Positions 19,810 through 34,800 of a stretch of 64,000 nucleotides of DNA are shown in pieces. The position numbers and the translations under genes are program-made. The stretch's first letter is position 1, and each line of letters opens with the position of its first letter. The stretch covers positions 4,402,001 to 4,466,000 of the forward strand of contig CM060985.1 in NCBI GenBank assembly GCA_030765065.1. Direction: 5' to 3'. Source of the DNA: Deroplatys truncata (Eukaryota; Arthropoda; Insecta; Mantodea; Mantidae). The notes under the pieces were generated by a model. The model had not been told where the DNA came from. It was given only the letters and a program-made list of their open reading frames with translations, and ran no database searches.

Positions 19810-22800
19810 AGGTCCCAAATATAGTTAACTGGAAGTAGGGACAGCACCAAGGCTTCACATATTGTAACCGGAAGCAGGGACAGTACCTAGCTCTCACAAC
19901 TTATAACTGGAAGCAGGGACAGCACCAAGGTTTCACATACTTGTAACTGGAAGTAGGGATAGAACCAAGGTCTCACATACTTGTAACTGGTAGTAGGGAC
20001 AGCACCAAGGTCTCACATATTGTCACTGGAAGCAGGGACAGCACCAAGGTCTCGCATACTTGTAACTGGAAGTAGGGACAGCACCAAGGTCCCACATACT
20101 TGTAACTGGAAGTAGGGAAAGCACCAAGGTCTCACATACTTGTAACTGGAAGGAGGGATAGCATCAAGGTCTCACAACTTGTAACTGGAAGCAGGGACAG
20201 CACCAAGGTCTCACATAATTGTAACTGGAAGCAGGGACAGCACCAAGGTCTCACATACTTGTAACTGGAAGCAGGGACAGCACCAAGGTCTCACATAATT
20301 GTAGCTGGAAGTAGGGCCAGCACCAAGGTCTCACATAATTGTAGCTGGAAGCAGGGACAGCAGCAAGGTCTCACATACTTGTAACTGGAAGCAGGGACAA
20401 CACCAAGGTCTCACAACTTGTAACTGGAAGCAGGGAGAGCACCAAGGTCTCACATAATTGTAGCTGGAAGCAGGGAAAGTACCAAGGTCTCACAAATTAT
20501 AACTGGAAGCAGGGACAGTACCAAGGTCTCACAACTTATAACTGCAAGCAGGGACAGCACGAAGGTCTCACAAACTTGTAACTGGAAACAGGGACCCCAC
20601 CAAGGTCTCACATACTTGTAACTGGAAGCAGGGACAGCACCAAGGTCTCACACACTGTAACTGGAAGCAGGGACAGTACCAAGGTCTCACATATTTGTAA
20701 TTGGAAGCAGGGACAACACCAAGGTCTCACATAATTGTAGCTGGAAGCAGGGACAGCACCAAGGTCCCACATACTTGTAACTGGAAGCAGGGACAGTACT
20801 AAGGTCTCACAACTTGTAACCGGAAGCAGGGACAGCACCATGGTCTCACATAATTGTAGCTAAAGCAGGGACAGTACCACGGTCTCACATATTGTAACTG
20901 GAAGCAGGGACAGTACCAAGGTCTCACAACTTGTAACTGGAAGCAGGGAAAGTACCAAGGTCTCACATATTGTAACTGGAACCAGGGACAGCACCAAGGT
21001 CTCACATACTTGTAACTGGAAGCAGGGACAGCACCAAGGTCCCACATACTTGTAACTGGAAGCAGGGACAGCACCAAGGTCTCAAAACTTATAACTGGAA
21101 GCAGGGACAGCACCAAGGTCTCACATAATTGTAGCTGGAAGCAGGTACAGTACCAAGGTCTCACAACTTGTAACTGGAACCAGGGAAAGCACCACGGTCT
21201 CACAACTTGTAACTGGAAGCAGGGACAGCACCAAGGTCTCACATAATTGTAGCTGGAGGCAGGGACAGTACCAAGGTCTCAAAACTTGTAACTGGAAGCA
21301 GGGACAGCACCAAGGTCTCACATATTGTAACTGGAACCAGGGAAAGCACCAAGGTCTCACATACTTGTAACTGGAAGCAGGGCAGCACCAAGGTCCCACA
21401 TACTTGTAACTGGAAGCAGGGACAGCACCAAGGTCTCAAAACTTCTAACTGGAAGCAGGGACAGCACCAAGGTCTCACATAACTGTAGCTGGAAGCAGGG
21501 ACAGTACCAAGGTCTCACAACTTGTAACTGGAAGCAGGGAAAGCACCACGGTCTCACAACTTGTAACTGGAAGCAGGGACAGCACCAAGGCCTCACATAA
21601 TTGTAGCTGGAAGCAGGGACAGCACCAAGGTCTCACATACTTGTAACTGGAAGCAGGGAAGGCACCAAGGTCTCACATATTGTAACTGGAAGCAGGGACA
21701 GCACCAAGGTCTCACATACTTGTAACTGGAAGCAGGGACAGTACCAAGGTCTCACATACTTGTAACTGGAAGCTGGGACAGCACCAAGCTCTCACATAAT
21801 TGTAACTGGAAGCAGGGACAGCACCAAGGTCTCACATAATTGTAACTGGAAGCAGGGACAGTAGCAAGGTCTCACATACTTGTAACCGGAAGCAGGGACA
21901 GCACCAAGGTCTCACATAATTGGAACTAGAAGCAGGGACAGCACCAAGCTCTCACATCATTGTAACTGGAAGCAGGGACAGCACCAAGGTTTCACATAAC
22001 TGTAACTGGAAGCAGGAACAGCACCTAGGACTCACATACTTCTAACTGGAAGCAGGGACAGCACCAAGGTCTCACAACTTATAACTGGAAGCAGGGACAG
22101 CACCAAGGTCTCACATACTTGTAACTGGAAGCAGGGACAGCACCAAGGTCTCACATATTGTAACCGGAAGCAGGGACAGCACCAAGGTTTCACAACTCAT
22201 AACTGGAAGCAGGGAAGGCACCAAGGTCTCACATAATTGTAACATGAAGCAGGGACAGCACCAAGGTCTCACATAATTGTAACTGTAAGCAGGGACAGCA
22301 CCAAGGTCTCGCATAATTGTAACGGGAAGCAGGGACAGTACCAAGGTCTCACATAATTGTAACTGGAAGCAGGGACAGCACCAAGGTCTCACAACTTATA
22401 ACTGGAAGCAGGGACAGTACCAAGGTCTCACATAATTGTAACTGGAAGCAGGGACAGTACCAAGGTCTCACATAATTGTAATTGGAAGCAGGGATTGCAC
22501 CAAGGACTCACATAATTGTTACTGGAAGCAGCGACAGCACATAGGTCTCACATAAGTGTAACTGGAAGACGGGACAGTACCTAGGTCTCACATATTGTAA
22601 CTGGAAGCAGGGAAAGTACGAAGGTCTCACATACTTGTAACTGGAAGCAGGGACAGTACCAAGGTCTCACAACCTGTAATTGGAAGAAGGGAACCACCAA
22701 GGTCTCACATAATAGTAACTGAAAGCAGGGACAGCACCAAGGTCTCACATAATTGGAACTGGAAGCAGGGACAGCACCAACGACTGACATATTTGTAATT

Positions 22801-25800
22801 GGAAGCAGGGACAACACCAAGGTCTCACATAATTGTAGCTGGAAGCAGGGACAGCACCAAGGTCCCACATACTTGTAACTGGAAGCAGGGACAGTACCAA
22901 GGTCTCAAAACTTGTAACTGGAAGCAGGGACAGCACCAAGGTCTCTCATACTTGTAACTGGAAGTAGGGACAGCACCAAGGTCCCACATATAGTTAACTG
23001 GAAGTAGGGACAGCACCAAGGTTTCACATATTGTAACCGGAAGCAGGGACAATACCTAGCTCTCACAACTTATAACTGGAAGCAGGGACAGCACCAAGGT
23101 TTCACATACTTGTAACTGGAAGTAGGGATAGAACCAAGGTCTCACATACTTGTAACTGGAAGTAGGGACAGCACCAAGGTCCCACATATTGTTACTGGAA
23201 GTAGGGACAGCACCAAGGTCTCACATATTGTCACTGGATGCAGGGACAGCACCAAGGTCTCGCATACTTGTAACTGGAAGTAGGGACAGCACCAAGGTCC
23301 CACATACTTGTAACTGGAAGTAGGGAAAGCACCAAGGTCTCACATACTTGTAACTGGAAGGAGGGATAGCATCGAGGTCTCACAACTTGTAACTGGAAGC
23401 AGGGACAGCACCAAGGTCTCACATAATTGTAACTGGAAGCAGGGACAGCACCAAGGTCTCACATACTTGTAACTGGAAGCAGGGACAGCACCAAGGTCTC
23501 ACATAATTGTAGCTGGAAGTAGGGCCAGCACCAAGGTCTCACATAATTGTAGCTGGAAGCAGAGACAGCAGCAAGGTCTCACATACTTGTAACTGGAAGC
23601 AGGGACAACACCAAGGTCTCACAACTTGTAACTGGAAGCAGGGGGAGCACCAAGGTCTCACATAATTGTAGCTGGAAGCAGGGACAGTACCAAGGTCTCA
23701 CAAATTATAACTGGAAGCAGGGACAGTACCAAGGTCTCACATATTGTAACCGGAAGCAGGGACAGCACCAAGGTCTCACAACTTATAACTGGAAGCAGGG
23801 ACAGCACCAAGGTCTCACATAATTGTAACAGGAAGCAGGGAGAGCACCAAGGTCTCATATAATTGTAACTGTAAGCAGGGACAGCACCAAGGTCTCACAT
23901 AATTCTAACTGGAAGCAGGGACAGTACCAAGGGCTCACAACTTGTAACTGGAAGCAGGGACAGCACCAAGGTCTCACACAATTGTAACACGAAGCAGGGA
24001 CTGCACCAAGGTCTCACAACTTATAACTGGAAGCAGGGACAGTACCAAGGTCTCACATAATTGTAACTGGAAGCAGGGACAGTACCAAGGTCTCACATAA
24101 TTGTAATTGGAAGCAGGGACAGCACCAAGGAATCACATAATTGTAACTGGAAGCAGGGACAGCACCTAGGTCTCACATAAATGTAACTGGAAGACGGGAC
24201 AGTACCTAGGTCTCACATATTGTAACTGGAAGCAGGGAAAGTACCAAGAATTAACATACTTGTAACTGGAAGCAGGGACAGTACCAAGGTCTCACAACCC
24301 GTAATTGTAAGAAGGGAACCACCAAGGTCTCACATATTTGTAACTGAAAGCAGGGACAGCACCAAGGTTTCACATAATTGTAACTGGAAGCAGGGACAGC
24401 ACCAAGGTCTCACATATTTGTAATTGGAAGCAGGGACAACACCAAGGTCTCACATAATTGTAGCTGGAAGCAGGGACAGCACCAAGGGCCCACATACTTG
24501 TAACTGGAAGCAGGGACAGTACTAAGGTCTCACAACTTGTAACCGGAAGCAGGGACAGCACCAAGGTCTCACATAATTGTAGCTAAAGCAGGGACAGTAC
24601 CACGGTCTCACATATTGTAACTGGAAGCAGGGACAGTACCAAGGTCTCACAACTTGTAACTGGAAGCAGGGAAAGTACCAAGGTCTCACATATTGTAACT
24701 GGAACCAGGGACAGCACCAAAGTCTCACATACTTGTAACTGGAAGCAGGGACAGCACCAAGGTCCCACATACTTGTAACTGGAAGCAGGGACAGCACCAA
24801 GTTCTCAAAACTTATAACTGGAAGCAGGGACAGCACCAAGGTCTCACATAATTGTAGCTGGAAGCAGGGACAGTACCAAGGTCTCACAACTTGTAACTGG
24901 AAGCAGGGACAGCACCAAGGTCTCACATAATTGTAGCTAAAGCAGGGACAGCACCAAGGTCTCGCATAATTGTAACTGGAAGCAGGGACAGTACCAAGGT
25001 CTCACATAATTGTAACTGGAAGCAGGGACAGCACCAAGGTCTCACAACTTATAACTGGAAGCAGGGACAGTACCAAGGTCTCACATAATTGTAACTGGAA
25101 GCAGGGACAGTACCAAGGTCTCACATAATTGTAATTGGAAGCAGGGGCTGCACCAAGGACTCACATAATTGTAACTGGAAGCAGGGACAGCACATAGGTC
25201 TCACATAAATGTAACTGGAAGACGGGACAGTACCTAGGTCTCACATATTGTAACTGGAAGCAGGGAAAGTACCAAGGTCTCACATACTTGTAACTAGAAG
25301 CAGGGACAGTACCAAGGTCTCACAACCTGTAATTGGAAGAAGGGAACCACCAAGGTCTCACATAATAGTAACTGAAAGCAGGGACAGCACCAAGGTCTCA
25401 CATAATTGTAACTGGAAGCAGGGACAGCACCAACGACTCACATATTTGTAATTGGAAGCAGGGACAACACCAAGGTCTCACATAATTGTAGCTGGAAGCA
25501 GGGACAGCACCAAGGTCCCACATACTTGTAACTGGAAGCAGGGACAGTACCAAGGTCTCAAAACTTGTAACTGGAAGCAGGGACAGCACCAAGGTCTCTC
25601 ATACTTGTAACTGGAAGTAGGGACAGCACCAAGGTCCCAAATATAGTTAACTGGAAGTAGGGACAGCACCAAGGTTTCACATATTGTAACCGGAAGCAGG
25701 GACAGTACCTAGCTCTCACAACTTATAACTGGAAGCAGGGACAGCACCAAGGTTTCACATACTTGTAACTGGAAGTAGGGATAGAACCAAGGTCTCACAT

Positions 25801-28800
25801 ACTTGTAACTGGAAGTAGGGACAGCACTAAGGTCCCACATATTGTTACTGGAAGTAGGGACAGCACCAAGGTCTCACATATTGTCACTGGAAGCAGGGAC
25901 AGCACCAAGGTCTCGCATACTTGTAACTGGAAGTAGGGACAGCACCAAGGTCCCACATACTTGTAACTGGAAGTAGGGAAAGCACCAAGGTCTCACATAC
26001 TTGTAACTGGAAGGAGGGATAGCATCAAGGTCTCACAACTTGTAACTGGAAGCAGGGACAGCACCAAGGTCTCACATAATTGTAACTGGAAGCAGGGACA
26101 GCACCAAGGTCTCACATACTTGTAACTGGAAGAAGGGACAGCACCAAGGTCTCACATAATTGTAGCTGGAAGTAGGGCCAGCACCAAGGTCTCACATAAT
26201 TGTAGCTGGAAGCAGGGACAGCAGCAAGGTCTCACATACTTGTAACTGGAAGCAGGGACAACACCAAGGTCTCACAACTTGTAACTGGAAGCAGGGAGAG
26301 CACCAAGGTCTCACATAATTGTAGCTGGAAGCAGGGACAGTACCAAGGTCTCACAAATTATAACTGGAAGCAGGGACAGTACCAAGGTCTCACAACTTAT
26401 AACTGGAAGCAGGGACAGCACGAAGGTCTCACAAACTTGTAACTGGAAACAGGGACCCCACCAAGGTCTCACATACTTGTAACTGGAAGCAGGGACAGCA
26501 CCAAGGTCTCACACACTGTAACTGGAAGCAGGGACAGTACCAAGGTCTCACATATTTGTAATTGGAAGCAGGGACAACACCAAGGTCTCACATAATTGTA
26601 GCTGGAAGCAGGGACAGCACCAAGGTCCCACATACTTGTAACTGGAAGCAGGGACAGTACTAAGGTCTCACAACTTGTAACCGGAAGCAGGGACAGCACC
26701 AAGGTCTCACACAATTGTAGCTAAAGCAGGGACAGTACCACGGTCTCACATATTGTAACTGGAAGCAGGGACAGTACCAAGGTCTCACAACATGTAACTG
26801 GAAGCAGGGAAAGTACCAAGGTCTCACATATTGTAACTGGAACCAGGGACAGCACCAAGGTCTCACATACTTGTAACTGGAAGCAGGGACAGCACCAAGG
26901 TCCCACATACTTGTAACTGGAAGCAGGGACAGCACCAAGGTCTCAAAACGTATAACTGGAAGCAGGGACAGCACCAAGGTCTCACATAATTGTAGCTGGA
27001 AGCAGGTACAGTACCAAGGTCTCACAACTTGTAACTGGAACCAGGGAAAGCACCACGGTCTCACAACTTGTAACTGGAAGCAGGGACTGCACCAAGGTCT
27101 CACATAATTGTAGCTGGAGGCAGGGACAGTACCAAGGTCTCAAAACTTGTAACTGGAAGCAGGGACAGCACCAAGGTCTCACATATTTTAACTGGAACCA
27201 GGGAAAGCACCAAGGTCTCACATACTTGTAACTGGTAGCAGGGCAGCACCAAGGTCCCACATACTTGTAACTGGAAGCAGGGACAGCACCAAGGTCTCAA
27301 AACTTCTAACTGGAAGCATGGACAGCACCAAGGTCTCACATAACTGTAGCTGGAAGCAGGGACAGTACCAAGGTCTCACAACTTGTAACTGGAAGCAGGG
27401 AAAGCACCACGGTCTCACAACTTGTAACTGGAAGCAGGGACAGCACCAAGGCCTCACATAATTGTAGCTGGAAGCAGGGACAGCACCAAGGTCTCACATA
27501 CTTGTAACTGGAAGCAGGGAAGGCACCAAGGTCTCACATATTGTAACTGGAAGCAGGGACAGCACCAAGGTCTCACATACTTGTAACTGGAAGCAGGGAC
27601 AGTACCAAGGTCTCACATACTTGTAACTGGAAGCTGGGACAGCACCAAGCTCTCACATAATTGTAACTGGAAGCAGGGACAGCACCAAGGTCTCACATAA
27701 TTGTAACTGGAAGCAGGGACAGTAGCAAGGTCTCACATACTTGTAACCGGAAGCAGGGACAGCACCAAGGTCTCACATAATTGGAACTAGAAGCAGGGAC
27801 AGCACCAAGCTCTCACATCATTGTAACTGGAAGCAGGGACAGCACCAAGGTTTCACATAACTGTAACTGGAAGCAGGAACAGCACCTAGGACTCACATAC
27901 TTCTAACTGGAAGCAGGGACAGCACCAAGGTCTCACAACTTATAACTGGAAGCAGGGACAGCACCAAGGTCTCACATACTTGTAACTGGAAGCAGGGACA
28001 GCACCAAGGTCTCACATATTGTAACCGGAAGCAGGGACAGCACCAAGGTTTCACAACTCATAACTGGAAGCAGGGAAGGCACCAAGGTCTCACATAATTG
28101 TAACAGGAAGCAGGGACAGCACCAAGGTCTCACATAATTGTAACTGTAAGCAGGGACAGCACCAAGGTCTCGCATAATTGTAACTGGAAGCAGGGACAGT
28201 ACCAAGGCCTCACATAATTGTAACTGGAAGCAGGGACAGCACCAAGGTCTCACAACTTATAACTGGAAGCAGGGACAGTACCAAGGTCTCACATAATTGT
28301 AACTGGAAGCAGGGACAGTACCAAGGTCTCACATAATTGTAATTAGGAGCAGGGATTGCACCAAGGACTCACATAATTGCTACTGGAAGCAGCGACAGCA
28401 CATAGGTCTCACATAAATGTAACTGGAAGACGGGACAGTACCTAGGTCTCACATATTGTAACTGGAAGCAGGGAAAGTACCAAGGTCTCACATACTTGTA
28501 ACTGGAAGCAGGGACAGTACCAAGGTCTCACAACCTGTAATTGGAAGAAGGGAACCACCAAGGTCTCACATAATAGTACCTGAAAGCAGGGACAGCACCA
28601 AGGTCTCACATAATTGTAACTGGAAGCAGGGACAGCACCAACGACTGACATATTTGTAATTGGAAGCAGGGACAACACCAAGGTCTCACATAATTGTAGC
28701 TGGAAGCAGGGACAGCACCAAGGTCCCACATACTTGTAACTGGAAGCAGGGACAGTACCAAGGTCTCAAAACTTGTAACTGGAAGCAGGGACAGCACCAA

Positions 28801-31800
28801 GGTCTCTCATACTTGTAACTGGAAGTAGGGACAGCACCAAGGTCCCACATATAGTTAACTGGAAGTAGGGACAGCACCAAGGTTTCACATATTGTAACCG
28901 GAAGCAGGGACAATACCTAGCTCTCACAACTTATAACTGGAAGCAGGGACAGCACCAAGGTTTCACATACTTGTAACTGGAAGTAGGGAAAGAACCAAGG
29001 TCTCACATACTTGTAACTGGAAGTAGGGACAGCACCAAGGTCCCACATATTGTTACTGGAAGTAGGGACAGCACCAAGGTCTCACATATTGTCACTGGAT
29101 GCAGGGACAGCACCAAGGTCTCGCATACTTGTAACTGGAAGTAGGGACAGCACCAAGGTCCCACATACTTGTAACTGGAAGTAGGGAAAGCACCAAGGTC
29201 TCACATACTTGTAACTGGAAGGAGGGATAGCATCGAGGTCTCACAACTTGTAACTGGAAGCAGGGACAGCACCAAGGTCTCACATAATTGTAACTGGAAG
29301 CAGGGACAGCACCAAGGTCTCACATACTTGTAACTGGAAGCAGGGACAGCACCAAGGTCTCACATAATTGTAGCTGGAAGTAGGGCCAGCACCAAGGTCT
29401 CACATAATTGTAGCTGGAAGCAGAGACAGCAGCAAGGTCTCACATACTTGTAACTGGAAGCAGGGACAACACCAAGGTCTCACAACTTGTAACTGGAAGC
29501 AGGGGGAGCACCAAGGTCTCACATAATTGTAGCTGGAAGCAGGGACAGTACCAAGGTCTCACAAATTATAACTGGAAGCAGGGACAGTACCAAGGTCTCA
29601 CATATTGTAACCGGAAGCAGGGACAGCACCAAGGTCTCACAACTTATAACTGGAAGCAGGGACAGCACCAAGGTCTCACATAATTGTAACAGGAAGCAGG
29701 GAGAGCACCAAGGTCTCATATAATTGTAACTGTAAGCAGGGACAGCACCAAGGTCTCACATAATTCTAACTGGAAGCAGGGACAGTACCAAGGGCTCACA
29801 ACTTGTAACTGGAAGCAGGGACAGCACCAAGGTCTCACACAATTGTAACACGAAGCAGGGACAGCACCAAGGTCTCACAACTTATAACTGGAAGCAGGGA
29901 CAGTACCAAGGTCTCACATAATTGTAACTGGAAGCAGGGACAGTACCAAGGTCTCACATAATTGTAATTGGAAGCAGGGACAGCACCAAGGAATCACATA
30001 ATTGTAACTGGAAGCAGGGACAGCACCTAGGTCTCACATAAATGTAACTGGAAGACGGGACAGTACCTAGGTCTCACATATTGTAACTGGAAGCAGGGAA
30101 AGTACCAAGAATTAACATACTTGTAACTGGAAGCAGGGACAGTACCAAGGTCTCACAACCCGTAATTGTAAGAAGGGAACCACCAAGGTCTCACATATTT
30201 GTAACTGAAAGCAGGGACAGCACCAAGGTTTCACATAATTGTAACTGGAAGCAGGGACAGCACCAAGGTCTCACATATTTGTAATTGGAAGCAGGGACAA
30301 CACCAAGGTCTCACATAATTGTAGCTGGAAGCAGGGACAGCACCAAGGGCCCACATACTTGTAACTGGAAGCAGGGACAGTACTAAGGTCTCACAACTTG
30401 TAACCGGAAGCAGGGACAGCACCAAGGTCTCACATAATTGTAGCTAAAGCAGGGACAGTACCACGGTCTCATATTGTAACTGGAAGCAGGGACAGTACCA
30501 AGGTCTCACAACTTGTAACTGGAAGCAGGGAAAGTACCAAGGTCTCACATATTGTAACTGGAACCAGGGACAGCACCAAGGTCTCACATACTTGTAACTG
30601 GAAGCAGGGACAGCACCAAGGTCCCACATACTTGTAACTGGAAGCAGGGACAGCACCAAGTTCTCAAAACTTATAACTGGAAGCAGGGACAGCACCAAGG
30701 TCTCACATAATTGTAGCTGGAAGCAGGGACAGTACCAAGGTCTCACAACTTGTAACTGGAAGCAGGGACAGCACCAAGGTCTCACATAATTGTAGCTAAA
30801 GCAGGGACAGCACCAAGGTCTCGCATAATTGTAACTGGAAGCAGGGACAGTACCAAGGTCTCACATAATTGTAACTGGAAGCAGGGACAGCACCAAGGTC
30901 TCACAACTTATAACTGGAAGCAGGGACAGTACCAAGGTCTCACATAATTGTAACTGGAAGCAGGGACAGTACCAAGGTCTCACATAATTGTAATTGGAAG
31001 CAGGGGCTGCACCAAGGACTCACATAATTGTAACTGGAAGCAGGGACAGCACATAGGTCTCACATAAATGTAACTGGAAGACGGGACAGTACCTAGGTCT
31101 CACATATTGTAACTGGAAGCAGGGAAAGTACCAAGGTCTCACATACTTGTAACTAGAAGCAGGGACAGTACCAAGGTCTCACAACCTGTAATTGGAAGAA
31201 GGGAACCACCAAGGTCTCACATAATAGTAACTGAAAGCAGGGACAGCACCAAGGTCTCACATAATTGTAACTGGAAGCAGGGACAGCACCAACGACTCAC
31301 ATATTTGTAATTGGAAGCAGGGACAACACCAAGGTCTCACATAATTGTAGCTGGAAGCAGGGACAGCACCAAGGTCCCACATACTTGTAACTGGAAGCAG
31401 GGACAGTACCAAGGTCTCAAAACTTGTAACTGGAAGCAGGGACAGCACCAAGGTCTCTCATACTTGTAACTGGAAGTAGGGACAGCACCAAGGTCCCAAA
31501 TATAGTTAACTGGAAGTAGGGACAGCACCAAGGTTTCACATATTGTAACCGGAAGCAGGGACAGTACCTAGCTCTCACAACTTATAACTGGAAGCAGGGA
31601 CAGCACCAAGGTTTCACATACTTGTAACTGGAAGTAGGGATAGAACCAAGGTCTCACATACTTGTAACTGGAAGTAGGGACAGCACTAAGGTCCCACATA
31701 TTGTTACTGGAAGTAGGGACAACACCAAGGTCTCACATATTGTCACTGGAAGCAGGGACAGCACCAAGGTCTCGCATACTTGTAACTGGAAGTAGGGACA

Positions 31801-34800
31801 GCACCAAGGTCCCACATACTTGTAACTGGAAGTAGGGAAAGCACCAAGGTCTCACATACTTGTAACTGGAAGGAGGGATAGCATCAAGGTCTCACAACTT
31901 GTAACTGGAAGCAGGGACAGCACCAAGGTCTCACATAATTGTAACTGGAAGCAGGGACAGCACCAAGGTCTCACATACTTGTAACTGGAAGAAGGGACAG
32001 CACCAAGGTCTCACATAATTGTAGCTGGAAGTAGGGCCAGCACCAAGGTCTCACATAATTGTAGCTGGAAGCAGGGACAGCAGCAAGGTCTCACATACTT
32101 GTAACTGGAAGCAGGGACAACACCAAGGTCTCACAACTTGTAACTGGAAGCAGGGAGAGCACCAAGGTCTCACATAATTGTAGCTGGAAGCAGGGACAGT
32201 ACCAAGGTCTCACAAATTATAACTGGAAGCAGGGACAGTACCAAGGTCTCACAACTTATAACTGGAAGCAGGGACAGCACGAAGGTCTCACAAACTTGTA
32301 ACTGGAAACAGGGACCCCACCAAGGTCTCACATACTTGTAACTGGAAGCAGGGACAGCACCAAGGTCTCACACACTGTAACTGGAAGCAGGGACAGTACC
32401 AAGGTCTCACATATTTGTAATTGAAAGCAGGGACAACACCAAGGTCTCACATAATTGTAGCTGGAAGCAGGGACAGCACCAAGGTCCCACATACTTGTAA
32501 CTGGAAGCAGGGACAGTACTAAGGTCTCACAACTTGTAACCGGAAGCAGGGACAGCACCAAGGTCTCACACAATTGTAGCTAAAGCAGGGACAGTACCAC
32601 GGTCTCACATATTGTAACTGGAAGCAGGGACAGTACCAAGGTCTCACAACTTGTAACTGGAAGCAGGGAAAGTACCAAGGTCTCACATATTGTAACTGGA
32701 ACCAGGGACAGCACCAAGGTCTCACATACTTGTAACTGGAAGCAGGGACAGCACCAAGGTCCCACATACTTGTAACTGGAAGCAGGGACAGCACCAAGGT
32801 CTCAAAACGTATAACTGGAAGCAGGGACAGCACCAAGGTCTCACATAATTGTAGCTGGAAGCAGGTACAGTACCAAGGTCTCACAACTTGTAACTGGAAC
32901 CAGGGAAAGCACCACGGTCTCACAACTTGTAACTGGAAGCAGGGACTGCACCAAGGTCTCACATAATTGTAGCTGGAGGCAGGGACAGTACCAAGGTCTC
33001 AAAACTTGTAACTGGAAGCAGGGACAGCACCAAGGTCTCACATATTTTAACTGGAACCAGGGAAAGCACCAAGGTCTCACATACTTGTAACTGGTAGCAG
33101 GGCAGCACCAAGGTCCCACATACTTGTAACTGGAAGCAGGGACAGCACCAAGGTCTCAAAACTTCTAACTGGAAGCATGGACAGCACCAAGGTCTCACAT
33201 AACTGTAGCTGGAAGCAGGGACAGTACCAAGGTCTCACAACTTGTAACTGGAAGCAGGGAAAGCACCACGGTCTCACAACTTGTAACTGGAAGCAGGGAC
33301 AGCACCAAGGCCTCACATAATTGTAGCTGGAAGCAGGGACAGCACCAAGGTCTCACATACTTGTAACTGGAAGCAGGGAAGGCACCAAGGTCTCACATAT
33401 TGTAACTGGAAGCAGGGACAGCACCAAGGTCTCACATACTTGTAACTGGAAGCAGGGACAGTACCAAGGTCTCACATACTTGTAACTGGAAGCTGGGACA
33501 GCACCAAGCTCTCACATAATTGTAACTGGAAGCAGGGACAGCACCAAGGTCTCACATAATTGTAACTGGAAGCAGGGACAGTAGCAAGGTCTCACATACT
33601 TGTAACCGGAAGCAGGGACAGCACCAAGGTCTCACATAATTGGAACTAGAAGCAGGGACAGCACCAAGCTCTCACATCATTGTAACTGGAAGCAGGGACA
33701 GCACCAAGGTTTCACATAACTGTAACTGGAAGCAGGAACAGCACCTAGGACTCACATACTTCTAACTGGAAGCAGGGACAGCACCAAGGTCTCACAACTT
33801 ATAACTGGAAGCAGGGACAGCACCAAGGTCTCACATACTTGTAACTGGAAGCAGGGACAGCACCAAGGTCTCACATATTGTAACCGGAAGCAGGGACAGC
33901 ACCAAGGTTTCACAACTCATAACTGGAAGCAGTCAAGGCACCAAGGTCTCACATAATTGTAACAGGAAGCAGGGACAGCACCAAGGTCTCACATAATTGT
34001 AACTGTAAGCAGGGACAGCACCAAGGTCTCGCATAATTGTAACTGGAAGCAGGGACAGTACCAAGGCCTCACATAATTGTAACTGGAAGCAGGGACAGCA
34101 CCAAGGTCTCACAACTTATAACTGGAAGCAGGGACAGTACCAAGGTCTCACATAATTGTAACTGGAAGCAGGGACAGTACCAAGGTCTCACATAATTGTA
34201 ATTAGGAGCAGGGATTGCACCAAGGACTCACATAATTGCTACTGGAAGCAGCGACAGCACATAGGTCTCACATAAATGTAACTGGAAGACGGGACAGTAC
34301 CTAGGTCTCACATATTGTAACTGGAAGCAGGGAAAGTACCAAGGTCTCACATACTTGTAACTGGAAGCAGGGACAGTACCAAGGTCTCACAACCTGTAAT
34401 TGGAAGAAGGGAACCACCAAGGTCTCACATAATAGTACCTGAAAGCAGGGACAGCACCAAGGTCTCACATAATTGTAACTGGAAGCAGGGACAGCACCAA
34501 CGACTGACATATTTGTAATTGGAAGCAGGGACAACACCAAGGTCTCACATAATTGTAGCTGGAAGCAGGGACAGCACCAAGGTCCCACATACTTGTAACT
34601 GGAAGCAGGGACAGTACCAAGGTCTCAAAACTTGTAACTGGAAGCAGGGACAGCACCAAGGTGTCTCATACTTGTAACTGGAAGTAGGGACAGCACCAAG
34701 GTCCCACATATAGTTAACTGGAAGTAGGGACAGCACCAAGGTTTCACATATTGTAACCGGAAGCAGGGACAATACCTAGCTCTCACAACTTATAACTGGA

